From Bradyrhizobium oropedii (lineage in GTDB: Bacteria; Pseudomonadota; Alphaproteobacteria; Rhizobiales; Xanthobacteraceae), in the NCBI RefSeq assembly GCF_020889685.1, contig NZ_JACMYO010000057.1, forward strand, positions 1 to 45,003: a DNA stretch of 45,003 bases, in the 5' to 3' direction. A program made the translations under genes and the position numbers. Positions 43,129 through 45,003 of the stretch are shown in pieces (within the stretch, counting starts at the first letter, position 1; each line of letters begins with the position of its first letter). Below the pieces are notes generated by a model. That model had not been told where the DNA came from, made no database searches, and saw only the letters and a list, made by a program, of their open reading frames with translations.

Positions 43129-43971
43129 ATGGCTGACCGGTTGAACGGCTACCGCATCCTGATCCTCGAAACGCGCGAGGAAGCGCAGTTTTCCCGCCTG
43201 CTCGCCGAGCAGGGCGCCGAGGTGCTGCAATGCCCGATGTTCACGATCCATGATGCGCCGGATCCGGCACCAATCGAGGCCTGGATTCACCGCGCCATCG
43301 AGCGGCCGCTCGACGACCTCGTGCTGATGACGGGTGAAGGCCTGCGCCGGCTGATGAAGGCTGTGCGACGGATCGGGGTCGAGGCGGAGTTTGTCACGAG
43401 CCTCGGCAAGACGCGCAAATTCGCCCGCGGACCGAAGCCCGGCCGGGCGCTGCGCGAGATCGCCCTGGAGCCGCAGGTAACGACCGAGAAGCCGACCACG
43501 GAAGGCGTCGCCGAGATGCTGTCGAAGCTCGACCTGAGCGGCCATCGGCTGGGCTTGCAACTCTATCCGGACAAGGATCACACCACCCTGATCGGCGCGA
43601 TCAAGGCGCAGGGCGCGGAGGTCGATTCGGTGCTGCCCTATGTCTATGACGCGCAGGCTGCCGATGCCAACATCGTCACCGCGATCGAGGAGATGGCGCG
43701 TGGCCGTATCGACGCCATCGCATTGACGAGCTCCGGCCAGGTTCGCCGCCTGCTCGAGGTGGCCGAGAAGCATCGATGCGCGGCGGAATTGCGCGAGGGC
43801 TTGCAGCAGACCCCGATTGCCTCCGTCGGGCCTGTGGTGTCGGACGAGTTGAAGGCCTACGGCCTGCGCGCCGACATCTACCCGGCGAACGATGCCTTCT
43901 TCATGAAGCCGCTGATCTCGGCGATGGCGACTGCGCTGTCGAAGGCGCCGCCGCGCGCGGCAGCGCGCTAA
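43129..43971 (+). CDS. hemD: Uroporphyrinogen-III synthase (HemD) family protein
   Basis: 280 aa with the two-domain HEM4 layout: YRILILETREEAQFSRLLAEQGAEVLQCPMF at the start, GLQLYPDKDHTTLIGAIKAQGAEVDSVLPYVYD in the second half, and ALTSSGQVRRLLEVAE plus PIASVGPVVSDELKAYGL as the conserved C-terminal parts. The enzyme closes and rearranges hydroxymethylbilane to uroporphyrinogen III for haem, sirohaem or cobalamin. Sequence conservation in HemD is low and some homologues are fused or specialised (for example in nitrate assimilation loci). The gene is not beside other hem genes, so the role as the main HemD is uncertain. Confidence 0.82.
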   Translation: MADRLNGYRILILETREEAQFSRLLAEQGAEVLQCPMFTIHDAPDPAPIEAWIHRAIERPLDDLVLMTGEGLRRLMKAVRRIGVEAEFVTSLGKTRKFARGPKPGRALREIALEPQVTTEKPTTEGVAEMLSKLDLSGHRLGLQLYPDKDHTTLIGAIKAQGAEVDSVLPYVYDAQAADANIVTAIEEMARGRIDAIALTSSGQVRRLLEVAEKHRCAAELREGLQQTPIASVGPVVSDELKAYGLRADIYPANDAFFMKPLISAMATALSKAPPRAAAR

Positions 43972-43981
43972 CATCCACCAC

Positions 43982-44097
43982 CGTCATTGCGAGCGCAGCG
44001 AAGCAATCCATCTCACCGCTTGTGGACAAAATGGATTGCTTCGTCGCTTCAGCGCAAAATTGCTTTGCAATTTTGTCGCGAGCTCCTCGCAATGACG
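43982..44097. repeat. Palindromic element, CGTCATTGCGAG type, copy 2, with a nested palindrome
   Basis: Same ends and arms as copy 1 (34647-34730), starting CGTCATTGCGAGCGCAGCGA and ending CTCCTCGCAATGACG. A 31-bp segment at 44051-44081 is extra relative to copy 1. It contains a perfect hairpin CAAAATTGC-TTT-GCAATTTTG (44055-44075). The element sits between the convergent hemD and fcl genes. Confidence 0.8.
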
Positions 44098-44114
44098 ATT
44101 GAGAGAGCTGCGCC

Positions 44115-45003
44115 CTACTCCGCTGCCTGCTTGGTCTCGTTCAGATAGGCCCGGTACGCGAGGGCGATCCCATCCTCGAGCGAGGTGGTGGCACGCCAGC
44201 CGAGCTTGGCCAGCCGGCCGACGTCGAGCAGCTTGCGCGGCGTGCCGTCCGGGCGCGAGGTGTCGAAGCTGATCTCACCGAGATAACCGACAGTAGCGGC
44301 AACGACGCGGGCGAATTCGGCGATGGTGATATCCTCACCGGTACCGATGTTGACCAATTCGGGCGAGGAATAGGTCTTCATCAGATGAATGCAGGCGTCG
44401 GCGAGATCGTCGACATAGAGGAATTCGCGGCGCGGCGTGCCGGTGCCCCACACCACGACATTGCCGGTGCCCGAGACCTTCGCCTCGTGAAAGCGGCGGA
44501 TCAGAGCCGCGACGACGTGGCTGTATTCGGGATGATAATTGTCGCCGGGACCGTAGAGATTGGTCGGCATCACGCTGATGAAATCGGCGCCATACTGGCT
44601 GCGATAGGCCTCGGCCATCTTGATGCCGGCGATCTTGGCGATGGCATAGGGCTCGTTGGTCGGCTCCAGCGGGCCGGTCAGCATCGAATCCTCGCGCAGC
44701 GGCTGCGGCGCCAGGCGCGGATAGATGCAGGACGAGCCGAAGAACATCAGCTTCTCGCAACCATTGGCGTGCGCCGCCTGGATCACATTGGTCGAGATCG
44801 CCAGATTGTCGTAGAGGAATTCCGCCCGCAGCGTGTTGTTGGCGACGATGCCGCCGACCTTGGCCGCAGCGAGGAACACGGCCTGCGGCCGCTTCGCGGC
44901 AAACCAGGCGTTGACCGCGGCCTGGTCGCGCAGATCGACCTCGCTCCGCGACACCGTCAGCAGATCGGCCTGTTCGCGTGCCAGCCGGCGCACCAGCGCC
45001 GAG
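44115..45003 (-). CDS. fcl: GDP-L-fucose synthase (5' end outside window)
   Basis: About 296 residues visible; the frame runs off the right edge, so the N-terminal Rossmann motif is missing. The rest is a GDP-4-keto-6-deoxymannose epimerase/reductase: AAAKVGGIVANNT, the strand LMFFGSSCIYPRLAPQPLRE, the catalytic pair in YAIAKIAG, and the GDP-sugar-binding PTNLYGPGDNYHPEYSHVV. It makes GDP-L-fucose for LPS O-antigen or capsule. In this group it is usually next to GDP-mannose 4,6-dehydratase (gmd), which would lie outside the window. Confidence 0.93.
   Translation of the reverse strand, partial: SALVRRLAREQADLLTVSRSEVDLRDQAAVNAWFAAKRPQAVFLAAAKVGGIVANNTLRAEFLYDNLAISTNVIQAAHANGCEKLMFFGSSCIYPRLAPQPLREDSMLTGPLEPTNEPYAIAKIAGIKMAEAYRSQYGADFISVMPTNLYGPGDNYHPEYSHVVAALIRRFHEAKVSGTGNVVVWGTGTPRREFLYVDDLADACIHLMKTYSSPELVNIGTGEDITIAEFARVVAATVGYLGEISFDTSRPDGTPRKLLDVGRLAKLGWRATTSLEDGIALAYRAYLNETKQAAE

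Overview
The window is GC-rich, densely packed chromosomal DNA from an alphaproteobacterium. It is most likely a Bradyrhizobium or close relative (Nitrobacteraceae). This rests on gene content and on intergenic palindromes of the CGTCATTGCGAG..., CGTCATGGCCGGG... and TCATTCCGGGGC... types, which I recall from that group; no search was possible. I see no tRNA, rRNA, CRISPR array, insertion sequence or prophage.

Layout. (1) 1-7173 is an LPS/surface-glycan block: hldE (3' end outside the window) and hldD for ADP-heptose, a waaF-type heptosyltransferase, a GT4 glycosyltransferase, galE and an MsbA-like ABC exporter. (2) 7180-14344 is mixed: an M19 dipeptidase, a FAH-family hydrolase, three small exported proteins, an SPW-family membrane protein below an MHS-type MFS transporter, and a MocR regulator divergent from an exported cupin. 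(3) 14409-17722 holds a malic enzyme, a 51-aa protein and an LpxO-like hydroxylase. (4) 18058-22589 is a probable catabolic operon: orphan solute-binding protein, flavoprotein dehydrogenase, SDR and IclR regulator. (5) 22630-28480 has a small exported protein, then a type I secretion locus: a signal-less repeat protein (proposed cargo), an HlyB-like ABC transporter with a degenerate C39 domain, and an HlyD-like adaptor. (6) 28559-32726 (minus) is an S-adenosylmethionine cycle operon: an HTH-methyltransferase fusion, metK and ahcY. (7) 32900-34630 is an exported TPR-caspase protein. (8) 34743-40623 (minus) is a livKHMGF transporter followed by a MetE-type methyltransferase gene with a frameshift. 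(9) 41006-45003 has a small lipoprotein, a frameshifted phosphodiesterase gene, purU, a uroporphyrinogen-III synthase-like gene and the 3' part of fcl.

The most interesting points are the type I secretion locus with a non-RTX repeat protein and a 17-bp perfect hairpin between cargo and transporter genes; the HTH-methyltransferase protein at the head of metK-ahcY; and palindromic elements inside two operons (livK/livH and metK/ahcY) as well as at convergent gene ends, one of them carrying a nested palindrome. Two genes each carry a one-base indel in a GC-repeat or C-run. Both restore cleanly to full length, so sequence error must be excluded before calling them pseudogenes.
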